Shown: positions 1-7,896 of the stretch, piece by piece | How the letters are laid out: each line of letters begins with the position of its first letter | Numbering within the stretch: the first letter of the stretch is position 1 | Origin: a virus | Strand: one strand, 5' to 3' | IMG/VR virus record: IMGVR_UViG_3300027687_000056 | Span: 1-28,054 of that record | Length of the DNA: 28,054 nucleotides | Program-made: the position numbers and the translations under genes | The notes under the pieces: generated by a model | Databases searched by the model: none | What the model saw: the letters and a program-made list of their open reading frames with translations, nothing else | Told to the model about the DNA's origin: nothing

Positions 1-646
1 CCCAACCACAACTTGTATCTAAAACTTTTTTAGCATTTGTTAGTTGATAGATAGTCTTAGCAACATTAGGTTTAAATTGAGTTGCAATATATGTACCTAG
101 TCTAAAGGCACTCATATAACTTGCCTCAGATAATCTACCACCTCTTAATTCTTCTTTACCTTCAACCAATACTGTCTTCATATTGTTTATACCTCGCCAT
201 ATAGGACCTAGACAACGCCATATATCTTTTGCATTACCATTTTGCCATACATCTAAAGGTGCTTTGAAACTATAACTTGAACAGTTTAATCTTAACTCTT
301 GGTGAAAATAATTAGATACACTATTGTAGGTTGATGGTGCTGATATAACACCTAGACCATAATCTTTGTAATTGTATTTGTAATCGTCATATTTTTCTTT
401 AACATTGTTGTCGTTAGTATTGCAGTATGTACTAATATCTTGTTTCTGTAAATCATAAAATGAAGTTCTTACATCATCTAAAGTTATTTTCTTTAAAGGA
501 AATTTTGGTCTATACTTCTCAATATATTCTGATAAGTCTAATCTAAATTGATCTCTACCAATATCATTAGTTATCTTTTCAAATGATTGTTGATCCATAA
601 TAGGCAATCCATTTTCGTCTGCGTATTTTTTTAAATAATCTATCAT
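1..646 (-). CDS. Class I SAM-dependent DNA methyltransferase, N-terminal part (cut by window edge)
   Basis: The frame is open from an ATG at 646 to the window edge, giving about 215 residues. The last visible residues, VLDTSCGWG, look like the SAM-binding motif I of DNA methyltransferases. They resemble the DPSMGYGGRL motif of the complete methyltransferase at 16763-17842, which also carries this motif well into the protein after a helical N-terminal region. The catalytic (D/N/S)PPY motif would lie beyond the edge, so base specificity cannot be read. The ATG overlaps the stop of the upstream GNAT gene as ATGA, which suggests translational coupling. Adenine-N6 or cytosine-N4 methylation is an inference from the family. 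A non-DNA substrate is possible but less likely beside MT-A70 and Mom-like genes. Confidence 0.7.
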   Translation of the reverse strand, partial: MIDYLKKYADENGLPIMDQQSFEKITNDIGRDQFRLDLSEYIEKYRPKFPLKKITLDDVRTSFYDLQKQDISTYCNTNDNNVKEKYDDYKYNYKDYGLGVISAPSTYNSVSNYFHQELRLNCSSYSFKAPLDVWQNGNAKDIWRCLGPIWRGINNMKTVLVEGKEELRGGRLSEASYMSAFRLGTYIATQFKPNVAKTIYQLTNAKKVLDTSCGW

Positions 647-1113
647 AATTTATACTCAAAGTTTTGAGTTACTTCATTTATATGTACTTGTTTAGCACCA
701 TTCTTAATATGAAAGTGAGTTGCCATAGGTGTTAATGGAGATAAAGTTAATAGTCTTGTACACTTATTTTTTATTATCCAGTCTTTAAGTTTTGTAACAA
801 TCTCTTTACCTGCACCTCGTTTCCTAGACCAAACTGTATATGCAATAGCAATAGTACCGTCTTTTACTCTGGACATATAATCCATTTCTCTAACTGTATA
901 TGGTACTTCAGGACAAAATGCAACACAAATAATTGCTTCAATCTGATTATCATATTTTAATCCAAATATTTTTCTGCCGTGTGTAATTCTAAAACCTAAA
1001 GTTAGTTCAGGTCTAACAGGATCCTCGGATACATCTATGTCATCTAGTTCAACTAGTTCAGTACCTTTGACCCACTTAAAGAAGTCGTGTAAATTATCTT
1101 TTAATATCTTCAT
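643..1113 (-). CDS. GNAT-family acetyltransferase-like protein
   Basis: This 156-residue protein has a GNAT-like layout. A central beta strand (residues about 58-70) is followed near residues 88-105 by TIAIAYTVWSRKRGAGKEIV, which matches the GNAT motif A: a strand, then an R-x-x-G-x-G/A loop that binds the acetyl-CoA pyrophosphate and the start of a helix. The C-terminal segment with HFHIKNGAKQV resembles the usual final strand-helix unit (x-F-Y-x-x-x-G-F/A). The substrate is unknown. Similar proteins are common in T4-like marine phages. Its place among DNA-modification genes leaves open a role in acylating a nucleic-acid or protein target. It overlaps the downstream methyltransferase start by 4 nt. 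Only a weak GGA lies in front of its ATG. Confidence 0.6.
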   Translation of the reverse strand: MKILKDNLHDFFKWVKGTELVELDDIDVSEDPVRPELTLGFRITHGRKIFGLKYDNQIEAIICVAFCPEVPYTVREMDYMSRVKDGTIAIAYTVWSRKRGAGKEIVTKLKDWIIKNKCTRLLTLSPLTPMATHFHIKNGAKQVHINEVTQNFEYKL

Positions 1114-1189
1114 TATTCCATTTCATTAGTAACCATACTATAAAAGCATAGATCATTATAACATATAATATTGATAAAGTCAAGAGCAT
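1094..1189 (-). CDS. Tiny single-span membrane protein (31 aa), tentative
   Basis: An ATG at 1189 sits 2 nt after the MT-A70 stop and opens a 31-codon frame. The product is almost entirely one hydrophobic helix (LLTLSILYVIMIYAFIVWLL) followed by a charged tail, MKWNNEDIKR, a typical small membrane-protein layout. Its end overlaps the start of the GNAT gene by 20 nt, as is usual in this genome. There is no clear Shine-Dalgarno sequence, so it would depend on coupling. A good promoter (1155-1183) lies inside the same bases, so the stretch may simply be a promoter region with a chance open frame. Confidence 0.35.
   Translation of the reverse strand: MLLTLSILYVIMIYAFIVWLLMKWNNEDIKR
1155..1183 (-). 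promoter_or_regulatory. Sigma70-type promoter upstream of GNAT/methyltransferase genes
   Basis: On the minus strand TTGACT (1183-1178) is followed after exactly 17 nt by TATAAT (1160-1155). TG-T directly before the -10 gives an extended -10. The predicted start is near 1148, leaving about 35 nt before the GNAT ATG. The same architecture recurs upstream of gp55 and uvsY. Confidence 0.6.
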
Positions 1190-1191
1190 AA

Positions 1192-1731
1192 TTAAAATTT
1201 ATCTGTTTGATTTCCCCAACAGTCCCAACCTTTTCTTTTAGTTCTAGCAAACAATTCTATATATGGTCCGTCTAATAAGTTCTCTATATGATTGTACATT
1301 ATATCTGGTTTTCTACTATGTTCTCTACGCTGTTCTACTACTAGTTGAGGTACTGATTTACTGATTCGTTTTGGTTTACCTTTAGTTGCAAGTAAACACA
1401 TTTCGGGATTGCCTCTTGTCCAGTATCCTAGACCTGTAAAGAATCCTAATTTTTTTCTATTTGTTTTTGCCCAAGTAAATCCTACTGTCTTGTACTTGAA
1501 TCCCCAAGCGTCTATTACTTTAAATGCCTTATCTAACAATGGATCAGTAATCCACATTAATAAAACTGAATTATCATTAGCAATATTGTTTACAGGTAAA
1601 TTACAAATGTCTTTAAAGTTCATTGTAGAGTAATGATTCTCTGGACTTCTATCCTTACCTTTATCAGAATAAGTTTTAAAAGACCAAGGTGGGTCTGCGT
1701 ATATTACGCTATACTTTTTATTAATGTCCAT
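1192..1731 (-). CDS. MT-A70 family adenine-N6 methyltransferase
   Basis: This 179-residue protein carries the family signature at residues 10-18, IYADPPWSF. The DPPW tetrad is the catalytic motif of MT-A70 enzymes (METTL3/IME4 and bacterial or phage relatives). The rest fits a compact single-domain MT-A70 enzyme: VLLMWITDPLLDKA, the GLGYWTRGNPEMCLLATKG block typical of the family, and a C-terminal YIELFARTKRKGWDCWGNQ. It is expected to methylate adenine N6 in DNA using SAM. In a phage this most plausibly protects phage DNA from restriction or marks it. There is no good Shine-Dalgarno before its ATG, and a small membrane ORF overlaps its start, so coupling is likely. Confidence 0.9.
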   Translation of the reverse strand: MDINKKYSVIYADPPWSFKTYSDKGKDRSPENHYSTMNFKDICNLPVNNIANDNSVLLMWITDPLLDKAFKVIDAWGFKYKTVGFTWAKTNRKKLGFFTGLGYWTRGNPEMCLLATKGKPKRISKSVPQLVVEQRREHSRKPDIMYNHIENLLDGPYIELFARTKRKGWDCWGNQTDKF

Positions 1732-1847
1732 ATCGCTAATATTATTATAAAAAATGTTTTAGTATCAATAGTTGTCATTGCAATTTTTTGACCTATTTTA
1801 AATCCTATAAAGATTGTAAAATATAAAATATAAAAATTTGTTATCAT
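1704..1847 (-). CDS. Small two-helix membrane protein (47 aa)
   Basis: An ATG at 1847 overlaps the TGA of the Mom-like gene as ATGA, the coupling signature used throughout this genome, with an AAAGAG element 3 nt upstream. The 47-residue product has two hydrophobic stretches, FYILYFTIFIGF near residue 5 and TFFIIILAIWTLI near residue 32, separated by a short polar stretch. This suggests a hairpin membrane protein. Its 3' end overlaps the MT-A70 start by 28 nt. No family is recognised. It fills what would otherwise be the largest gap in the modification cluster. Confidence 0.5.
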   Translation of the reverse strand: MITNFYILYFTIFIGFKIGQKIAMTTIDTKTFFIIILAIWTLIKSIA

Positions 1848-2407
1848 ACGCTCTTTATAAAAATCATTTTTTTGTTTTCGCCTGTAGGTTTTACATACAG
1901 TTCTTTTAGTTCTTCTTTATTGTGCCACTTCATAGATACTGATTCGTGTTTAGGTAAACCAGCAGTTTCGCCACAATGAATCCAGTTATCTGCTTTATAA
2001 ACTGCACCGTTATTACCACCTGCAACAAATGTAATAAGATATTTTAAATCATTGTTATACTTTTGTTTCCAATGTAGTGGTGCTTGTCTTCTTAATTCTT
2101 TTAGTATCTGTGTACCTGCGTTCTTAATCTTTTCTCTCATACAGAAACGCCAATTGTTTGCAAAGGAGTTGAAGTTATCTTTATATACATCTTTCTTCAT
2201 CTTAACATAGTTAAGAATATCTTTTGGTGGTGGATATACAGACGACCCTATACCTATCATACCTACAGGTTTCCCTTCATTAAAAACAACCCAATCAATT
2301 CTTCTACCAACAGATTGAGTTGATGGTACATAACTATGAAACTGTTGTATTGTTTCTTTAACATATTGTTTAGCGTTGTCATCATTTACTACTCTTAATT
2401 CTATCAT
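1844..2407 (-). CDS. Mom/DruA-like protein, putative DNA base-modification enzyme
   Basis: This 187-residue protein has an N-terminal segment with a glycine-rich strand (KPVGMIGIGSSVYPPPKD), a central helical stretch rich in basic residues, and LITFVAGGNNGAVYKADNWI near residues 126-145. The pattern FV-x-G-x-N-G-x-V-Y-x-A-x-N-W-x-x-x-G is reminiscent of phage Mu Mom and of the DUF4338/DruA group. Mom is a GNAT-fold enzyme that modifies adenine in phage DNA. Assignment rests on this remembered pattern, not on a search. It overlaps the end of gp43 (TAATG) and precedes MT-A70, so a role in modifying DNA bases to evade restriction fits the context. Confidence 0.45.
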   Translation of the reverse strand: MIELRVVNDDNAKQYVKETIQQFHSYVPSTQSVGRRIDWVVFNEGKPVGMIGIGSSVYPPPKDILNYVKMKKDVYKDNFNSFANNWRFCMREKIKNAGTQILKELRRQAPLHWKQKYNNDLKYLITFVAGGNNGAVYKADNWIHCGETAGLPKHESVSMKWHNKEELKELYVKPTGENKKMIFIKSV

Positions 2408-4893
2408 TAGAAAAACGATTCTAAACTTGCTGTTGGTTCAGGTGTCCACCCAATTGGTTGTAAAATAAATGTAATAGGATCAATGAATGTTTTTTGAAAT
2501 TGTAGTTCATAGTCAACATAATTTTTTAACTTAAATTCTTTAGGTAGTTTAGTTACATAACTAATTACATCAAACTTAAATGGATTTGCCTCTAGTAGTT
2601 TAATAAATTTAATCTTATCACCTTCTTGTATCAAAGGATATTTGTTTTGTAGACCTAATTCTTTTAACTGTTGATTATATATCAAAGCACCTTTCACGTG
2701 AATAGGTGTGCCTTTAATGAATACACTGGAACTACTTCTATATTTTTTGAGATTATTACAACTTCTAGGAAACGATATTTCCTCAGCAGGTAGACTAAAA
2801 AATTCTTTCTTAAAGTCTGCAACAAGTTTATGAAGATCGCTTTGTTCTTTATTCATAATGATAGTGATTGCCTCTTTAATCTTACCTCTACAAACTTGTG
2901 GTGTTGATGATTTAACTGCTTCAATACCCATAATCTTTAGTTTAGGTTCATCAAATATAATACCTTCTTCATCTAATACATTTAACATATATCTTTTTTT
3001 AGCAGTCCATATACCTTTGTCAGCAATTACTTCTCGTTTCATTACCATACAGTTTTTAAATGCGTTAGTATAGTCTGATAGTTCATCAAAACATTTTTCT
3101 AGGAAAGGTTCTATTCTACCTTCAACAACTTTGTTAATAAATTTCAATGTCTGTTCTTTTGTTTTATCTTTACATACTTGTTCAACAAGTTTATCTAGTG
3201 AGAGATAAATTGAATCTGTATCAGACGCAACAATATAATCTATCTTCTCATCTGATTTTAATATCTTATTCATATATGCGTTTACATTTTGTTCAATGAA
3301 ACGAATTACGAATTGACCTGCAAGTGTAATTGCTGTTGCCTGTCTTACATCAAAGTATCTGAAATACTGGTTACCTATGGCACCGTAAGCACTATTTAAT
3401 GCAATCTTCTTTGCCCATTGTATGTTATGACATCTTGCAATCTCATTTTTTAATTCAGGAGTTTTTTTCTCATTGTATTTTTTCTTCGCCTCTAACATTA
3501 GTTTCTTATAGGTAACTCTTTCGTTATACATTTTACCTAATAGTTTTGGTAAAAAACCTTCACTATCAGTTTTGAATAACGCACCGTTAGGTGTTATAGT
3601 AGCACCTTCTTCTTTAAGATATGCTAGAGGCGTTGTTTTATTCAACATCTTATCTACACTAATACCTTCTTCTTTCATACCAATAATTTTTTCTGGAGAA
3701 ATATTATACTGCATAATTAAATGTGGGTATAGTGAGTTGATGTCAAACGAAACAATCCATTTGTGCATTCCGACCAATGGGTCTTTTACATATGCACCAG
3801 GATACTTTTCGTCTTTATGATGATCTTCTTTTGGTGGAATAACAATGTTATCTTTACGCAAGAAGTTATAGATTAATGTATCCCAAAATCTAACTTGTGA
3901 AAATACATCTTGGTAATTAACCTTTGCCTCATAGGCCATATTTAAGATTAATTCAATTAGTTTTAATTTGTCTTCTAGTTGGTCAACGATCTCAACATCT
4001 TTAATGTTATAATCAATAAATGATTGATAGTCTTTTGTATACCATTCTCTAAATGTATCGTAAGGGTTATCGTCTTTAGGTAAATTTAATTCTACTCTAC
4101 CGATATGATCTAACTTGTAACTCTCTTGTCTAACAGGTATAAACTTTGTATATAAATCAAGGTAATCTAACATTGCAATACCATATACTTCGTAATACAA
4201 TTGAGCTCTACCTCTTACAAATATTTCTTCACTTCTTACTATGTTCCAAGGTGATAGTTTTGCTACAACTTTCTCATCTGTTAATAATTTAATTCTATTA
4301 CACAAATAAGGCAAGTCAAAAAACTTTGTATTCCAACCTGTAATAACATCTGGATAGTTTTTCATCCAGAATTTCATAAACTCCATAATCAAAGACTTCT
4401 CATTTCTACATTTGATATAAGTTACATCTGATCTATTAGTTTTAAACTCTCCTGTACCCCAGGTAATAATTTGTTTATTAGATTGATTTTTTACTGTGAT
4501 TGCTAATAGTTCTTCGTTTGCTTTTTCTATATCAGGAAAACCATTTTCAGCAGTACACTCTATGTCAAGTGTGAATATTTTTATTTGATCTTTTGACCAT
4601 TGTACATCTTGTGGATAACTGTCTGCAATGTATTGATACTGATAACGATCCATACCATAGATAGATGAATTGTTTGACGCATAAGTTCTTTTAAATTCTC
4701 TTGCTTTTTTAATGTTATCAAAATTAATTGGTTTTAAATTTTGACCTGTAAGTGATTTAAATTCACTTTCTTTTTGTGATTTAACATAGAGAGTAGGTTT
4801 GTAATCAATCTTCTCTTTAAATTCTTTACCCTCGTGTATACCTCTAACAAGAAGTTTGCCGTGATGTTCTATAACACTTTTATAAAAGTTCAT
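2407..4893 (-). CDS. 43: DNA polymerase, family B (T4 gp43 homologue)
   Basis: The 828-residue replicative polymerase has all expected motifs. The 3'-5' exonuclease has Exo I FTLDIECT (DIE at 110-112), Exo II TGWNTKFFDLPYL near 185-197 and Exo III YNIKDVEIVD near 295-304. The polymerase has motif A SFDINSLYP (382-390), motif B KKIALNSAYGAIGNQY (495-510) and motif C ASDTDSIYL (556-564). It is shorter than T4 gp43 (898 aa). The C-terminus ends SLESFF, matching the position of the gp45 clamp-binding tail in T4/RB69 polymerases. Its start overlaps the ferredoxin gene by 14 nt, and the Mom-like gene starts within its stop. RegA, encoded upstream, is the expected translational regulator of such replication genes. 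Confidence 0.98.
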   Translation of the reverse strand: MNFYKSVIEHHGKLLVRGIHEGKEFKEKIDYKPTLYVKSQKESEFKSLTGQNLKPINFDNIKKAREFKRTYASNNSSIYGMDRYQYQYIADSYPQDVQWSKDQIKIFTLDIECTAENGFPDIEKANEELLAITVKNQSNKQIITWGTGEFKTNRSDVTYIKCRNEKSLIMEFMKFWMKNYPDVITGWNTKFFDLPYLCNRIKLLTDEKVVAKLSPWNIVRSEEIFVRGRAQLYYEVYGIAMLDYLDLYTKFIPVRQESYKLDHIGRVELNLPKDDNPYDTFREWYTKDYQSFIDYNIKDVEIVDQLEDKLKLIELILNMAYEAKVNYQDVFSQVRFWDTLIYNFLRKDNIVIPPKEDHHKDEKYPGAYVKDPLVGMHKWIVSFDINSLYPHLIMQYNISPEKIIGMKEEGISVDKMLNKTTPLAYLKEEGATITPNGALFKTDSEGFLPKLLGKMYNERVTYKKLMLEAKKKYNEKKTPELKNEIARCHNIQWAKKIALNSAYGAIGNQYFRYFDVRQATAITLAGQFVIRFIEQNVNAYMNKILKSDEKIDYIVASDTDSIYLSLDKLVEQVCKDKTKEQTLKFINKVVEGRIEPFLEKCFDELSDYTNAFKNCMVMKREVIADKGIWTAKKRYMLNVLDEEGIIFDEPKLKIMGIEAVKSSTPQVCRGKIKEAITIIMNKEQSDLHKLVADFKKEFFSLPAEEISFPRSCNNLKKYRSSSSVFIKGTPIHVKGALIYNQQLKELGLQNKYPLIQEGDKIKFIKLLEANPFKFDVISYVTKLPKEFKLKNYVDYELQFQKTFIDPITFILQPIGWTPEPTASLESFF

Positions 4894-5209
4894 TATCTCT
4901 CAATCTAACTGTTAGGTTATTTAATTCTTTTGTTAATTTTATTTGACAACTCAATCTACTTACACCTTCAATATAACCTTCTTCATATTCTAACAATGAT
5001 TGTTCTATACTATTTTGTTTAATAGGTAACAAATGCGACCAAGCATTAGTTAAATGTATATGACAAGTAGCACAAGCACAATTGCCACCACAATCAGCAG
5101 GAATTTCTCGTAAGTCTGCCTCTCTAGCGGCCTGCATTAAAGTAGAACCTTCAGGCACTTCAACACAGACTTTCTCATTGTTTGTCCGTATAAAGTAAAC
5201 TGTTATCAC
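4880..5209 (-). CDS. Adrenodoxin-type [2Fe-2S] ferredoxin
   Basis: This 109-residue protein carries a clear 2Fe-2S ligand set: C40-x5-C46-x2-C49 in DCGGNCACATCH and a distal C88 in RLSCQI. The CxxCH form with a following H-x-HL strand places it in the adrenodoxin/ISC-Fdx group, not the plant photosynthetic type. An extra Cys44 lies inside the loop. It would carry single electrons in the cytoplasm. Plausible partners are ribonucleotide reductase, Fe-S or cofactor chemistry, or iron enzymes such as the oxygenases encoded nearby, but none is shown. The start is a GTG at 5209 overlapping the upstream TGA as GTGA, so translation is probably coupled. No good Shine-Dalgarno is visible. Confidence 0.9.
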   Translation of the reverse strand: MITVYFIRTNNEKVCVEVPEGSTLMQAAREADLREIPADCGGNCACATCHIHLTNAWSHLLPIKQNSIEQSLLEYEEGYIEGVSRLSCQIKLTKELNNLTVRLRDNELL

Positions 5210-5526
5210 TTCAATATAGGTATATTGTTTTCTGTAATTAAACTTGATTTTGTTGTTATGATCTTACTTGTATTTTGTTCGTAAGATTTTAAGATTTCCT
5301 CTTTAGGATCAGTTTGAAAAACAATTTTATCTTTTGCAATTGTAATGGTATCACTTTTACCAAACGCATTGTACAATGACATCATCAAAGATATTGGTTG
5401 TCCTGGTGCTGATTGTTGAGGTATTATTACGAAAGGATTTTTTAGACTAATCCCTTGATCGTTCTCACCTACTTTAGCGATTACATCTTCGCCAGTAGAG
5501 AGTCTTATTATTTTCACATCTTGCAT
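5206..5526 (-). CDS. Small LSm/Sm-like phage protein (paralogue of 25575-26018)
   Basis: This 106-residue protein starts VKIIRLSTGEDVIAKV, an Sm1-like strand pattern with an xLxxGEDV turn. It continues with a second strand block ending ITIAKDKIVFQTDPKEEILKSY. The same two blocks occur in the protein at 25575-26018 (VKIIKLVNGEDVVTVL and ITIPKNKIMTITNASAEMI), so the two are paralogues. Small beta-barrel proteins of this layout are widespread in T4-like marine phages without a tested function. RNA binding in an Hfq/LSm ring is an inference. It has its own promoter (5555-5583) and a CGGAG element upstream of the ATG. It heads the unit with ferredoxin and gp43. Confidence 0.55.
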   Translation of the reverse strand: MQDVKIIRLSTGEDVIAKVGENDQGISLKNPFVIIPQQSAPGQPISLMMSLYNAFGKSDTITIAKDKIVFQTDPKEEILKSYEQNTSKIITTKSSLITENNIPILK

Positions 5527-5554
5527 TATATTTCTCCGTTATTATTATTATCTA

Positions 5555-5583
5555 ATAGTATCACACTTTGATACATTTGTCAA
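5555..5583 (-). promoter_or_regulatory. Sigma70-type promoter, LSm-ferredoxin-gp43 unit
   Basis: On the minus strand TTGACA (5583-5578), a 17-nt spacer and TACTAT (5560-5555) are preceded by TGA, an extended -10. The predicted start is near 5548, giving a leader of about 22 nt that retains the CGGAG element. It lies in the short gap after the RimK-RimB gene. Confidence 0.65.
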
Positions 5584-5587
5584 GCTG

Positions 5588-7084
5588 CTATTTCTTTTCA
5601 AATCCAACTTTATCTTCTTTTCCTTCTTTTTCAATCGGTCTTAATCTTTTACTTAACACAAAAGTTCTATTAGGATTGACACTAACATTCATTTGTCGCA
5701 TTAAATCTCTATTGATTAGCAAGTCTGAGCCTGATCTAGGTCTACTATCTAATCCTACCTCTACATCTTTGTATGTAAAATTATTAAATGTAAGGTCTAT
5801 TAATATTGTAGGTCTTTTTTCTGATGGTTCGTCTGTTGCATTTGATCTAAAGACTTCACTTGTTCCGTGTTTAGGTTTAGTATAAACTTTACCATCATAT
5901 TTCCACTTAACAATTTTGCCTTTTGATTCTATAATTTCATCAGCGTGTAAAGCACAAGCAGCTGATCCGTTACCAGTATCTAATTTTGCTCTTACTTTTC
6001 CTACATCACCAACATCAACAGTTTCTAACCAACCACATTCAACAAGTGATTGTCTATCCCAATGGGCTCTTGTTTTAATATGATCTATTACATACGACAT
6101 CATTTTTTCGCCGTCTATTCTACCAGTTGGTTCTGGATCAGAATAGTAATCTTTGTATTGATATCCTTCATAATCAGCACCTGATCCTGGACTACCATTA
6201 ATTTCTAATATGTAAGGTTTGCCATTGTAAACTATATGATCTACGCCAACCATATATGCTTTTGATAGTCTAGCCGTTTTTAAAACTAGATCAAGTTCTT
6301 CATCACTTAATCTATAAGGCGCTGCCTCAGCACCTCTATGAGTATTTGATCTAAAATCATAACTACTGTGAGTTCTTTTTGTACTTGCAAATATTTGATT
6401 GTCTACCACAAAAGTTCTTACATCAAACTTTGTAGGCATATATTCTTGTATTAAAACTTCTGCTTCTAACTTCCACATTGCCTGTACAGTTGCAACAAGA
6501 CCTTCATAACTTTCAATCTTAATTACTCCGACACCTTGTGTACCTGTTAGTGTTTTCATTATAATTGGAAACTTACTACCAATCATATCTAGTCCAGCTT
6601 TTATATTGTTCTCATTAGAAATAAACGCAGTTTTAGGTGTGGGTATACCAAATTTTTCAAACAATAATGCTGATGTTAATTTGTTATCACAAGTTAGCAT
6701 TGCTGATCTTGTGTTGACCATAAATGCTTGTGAGTTTTGAAAGGCAGATATTAAAGATAATCCTGCCTCGTCTTCTACAGCACCACCTCTTGTTATGGCT
6801 ATTGTGTCTTTGCCTACGAAAGTATGCTCGGCACCTTTGCCGTCATAGTTATATACTGTTAAAGTATTTTTGTCTTCGTCTTTTTGTGTGATGATTGTAC
6901 TTTTTGTATTTACGATAACACACTCTATGCCTTTTTTCTTACACGCTTTTGATATAAGATCAGCCGTTGTGTTCTCTTTAGGATCCTTAGAGTCTGCTAT
7001 TGTAATAATAGCAACCGTTATAGGTTTTTCTTTACGCTCTAAATCCTGTTCTACAAAAAATTCTTTAAACTTTGGTATCTGCAT
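5588..7084 (-). CDS. RimK-type ATP-grasp ligase fused to a RimB-type (pfam05618) protease domain
   Basis: This 498-residue two-domain protein has an ATP-grasp ligase of the RimK family at residues about 20-335. It shows IIMKTLTGTQGVGVI (nucleotide loop, near 174-188), EVLIQEYMPTKFDVRTFVV (209-227) and YILEINGSPG (291-300, metal-binding E and N). From about 345 follows a domain of the so-called ATP-dependent zinc protease family, with KLDTGNGSAACALHADEI (residues 368-385, retropepsin-like DTG) and SRPRSGSDLLINRDLM. In bacteria RimK adds glutamates to the C-terminus of ribosomal protein S6, and the separate RimB protease trims them. Here both activities sit in one chain. The gene overlaps regA by 20 nt. 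A ribosomal target is inferred; another peptide substrate is possible. Confidence 0.88.
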   Translation of the reverse strand: MQIPKFKEFFVEQDLERKEKPITVAIITIADSKDPKENTTADLISKACKKKGIECVIVNTKSTIITQKDEDKNTLTVYNYDGKGAEHTFVGKDTIAITRGGAVEDEAGLSLISAFQNSQAFMVNTRSAMLTCDNKLTSALLFEKFGIPTPKTAFISNENNIKAGLDMIGSKFPIIMKTLTGTQGVGVIKIESYEGLVATVQAMWKLEAEVLIQEYMPTKFDVRTFVVDNQIFASTKRTHSSYDFRSNTHRGAEAAPYRLSDEELDLVLKTARLSKAYMVGVDHIVYNGKPYILEINGSPGSGADYEGYQYKDYYSDPEPTGRIDGEKMMSYVIDHIKTRAHWDRQSLVECGWLETVDVGDVGKVRAKLDTGNGSAACALHADEIIESKGKIVKWKYDGKVYTKPKHGTSEVFRSNATDEPSEKRPTILIDLTFNNFTYKDVEVGLDSRPRSGSDLLINRDLMRQMNVSVNPNRTFVLSKRLRPIEKEGKEDKVGFEKK

Positions 7085-7505
7085 TATCGCTATCTGTTGT
7101 AACCTTTTTTCCTATGTTATATTTAGCAGATAAATTCCATTCTTTTTTCTCTTTAAATGGTAATACTTTTATCTGACTTAAAGGCGCCTTGTTATTTGCC
7201 TCATCTTTTTTAACTATATCAATTAGGTTCCAGTCTTGTAATAAGATTGCGATTGTGTTTCTTCTTTGAATATCGTTCTCAACTAAAGTTGCCTTCTTGC
7301 CATCTAAAGCAAAAAGTTCTTTAAAGTGTACTATGTAATATTTGCCTTGTTTGTGCAGTATATGACACGATTGAAATAGTGTTTTATCTTTTCTACTTGC
7401 AACGCCGATTCTTGTTAAAGTTTCTCTAACTTTTAAAAAGTCATCTGGTTGTTTGATAGTTACTTCTAACATACTTTCAGGCGACCATTGTAATTCTTCA
7501 CTCAT
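7065..7505 (-). CDS. regA: RegA translational repressor
   Basis: The 146-residue product aligns by eye with T4 RegA (122 aa) over nearly its whole length. The shared run includes DFLKVRETLTRIGVASRKDK, FQSCHILHKQGKYYIVHFKE, then IAILLQDWNLIDIV and finally EWNLSAKYNIGK. RegA binds AU-rich sequences at the ribosome-binding sites of early phage mRNAs, including those for the clamp, clamp loader and polymerase, and represses their translation. The extra length is mainly a short C-terminal tail (TTDSDNADTKV) and a small insertion. It sits in the classic T4 order 45-44-62-regA-43. It starts in an ATGA overlap with gene 62. Its own mRNA and the neighbouring AU-rich start sites are candidate targets. 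Confidence 0.97.
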   Translation of the reverse strand: MSEELQWSPESMLEVTIKQPDDFLKVRETLTRIGVASRKDKTLFQSCHILHKQGKYYIVHFKELFALDGKKATLVENDIQRRNTIAILLQDWNLIDIVKKDEANNKAPLSQIKVLPFKEKKEWNLSAKYNIGKKVTTDSDNADTKV

Positions 7506-7894
7506 TTTTTTCTCCCACCCTTTTTCAAGGTTTCTTTAATGTTTTCAATTTGTTTATTTGAAAGTATGCTGAGAGCCTCTTTAGCCTTTTCATTACTGTA
7601 GCCGTAATACTCTTTCACACAATCTAAAGAAGACAATTTGGATTGCTTTAACCAGCGTCCACCAAATCGTTTTTTCTTTCTAACACTATTTATTAAAAAT
7701 TGAAACTGCACCTTGTTGGTCAAAAAGTGATAGCCGTTCATTTCATTTGCTTGTGGAAGAGTATCCCAAAACATAGATAAACAACGGTTAATGATATATG
7801 CTGGGTACTTTTTAACCCAGGTTTCATCTGATTTCATTAAGTCTTCTTTAGACTCGTTGATCGCTTTTAAGTATTCTTTTAATTCGTATGCCAT
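7502..7894 (-). CDS. 62: Clamp-loader small subunit (gp62-like)
   Basis: This 130-residue protein begins with a helical segment (YELKEYLKAINESKEDLM) followed by WVKKYPAYIINRCLSMFWDT. The KxYPAYIINRCLS core is characteristic of gp62 in T4-like phages. It is shorter than T4 gp62 (187 aa), as in other marine T4-like phages. With four gp44 subunits it forms the AAA+ clamp loader that opens gp45 and places it on primer-template junctions. The position between gene 44 and regA and the ATGA overlap with regA support the assignment. The C-terminus is strongly basic (KKGGRKK). Confidence 0.88.
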   Translation of the reverse strand: MAYELKEYLKAINESKEDLMKSDETWVKKYPAYIINRCLSMFWDTLPQANEMNGYHFLTNKVQFQFLINSVRKKKRFGGRWLKQSKLSSLDCVKEYYGYSNEKAKEALSILSNKQIENIKETLKKGGRKK

Positions 7895-7896
7895 TG

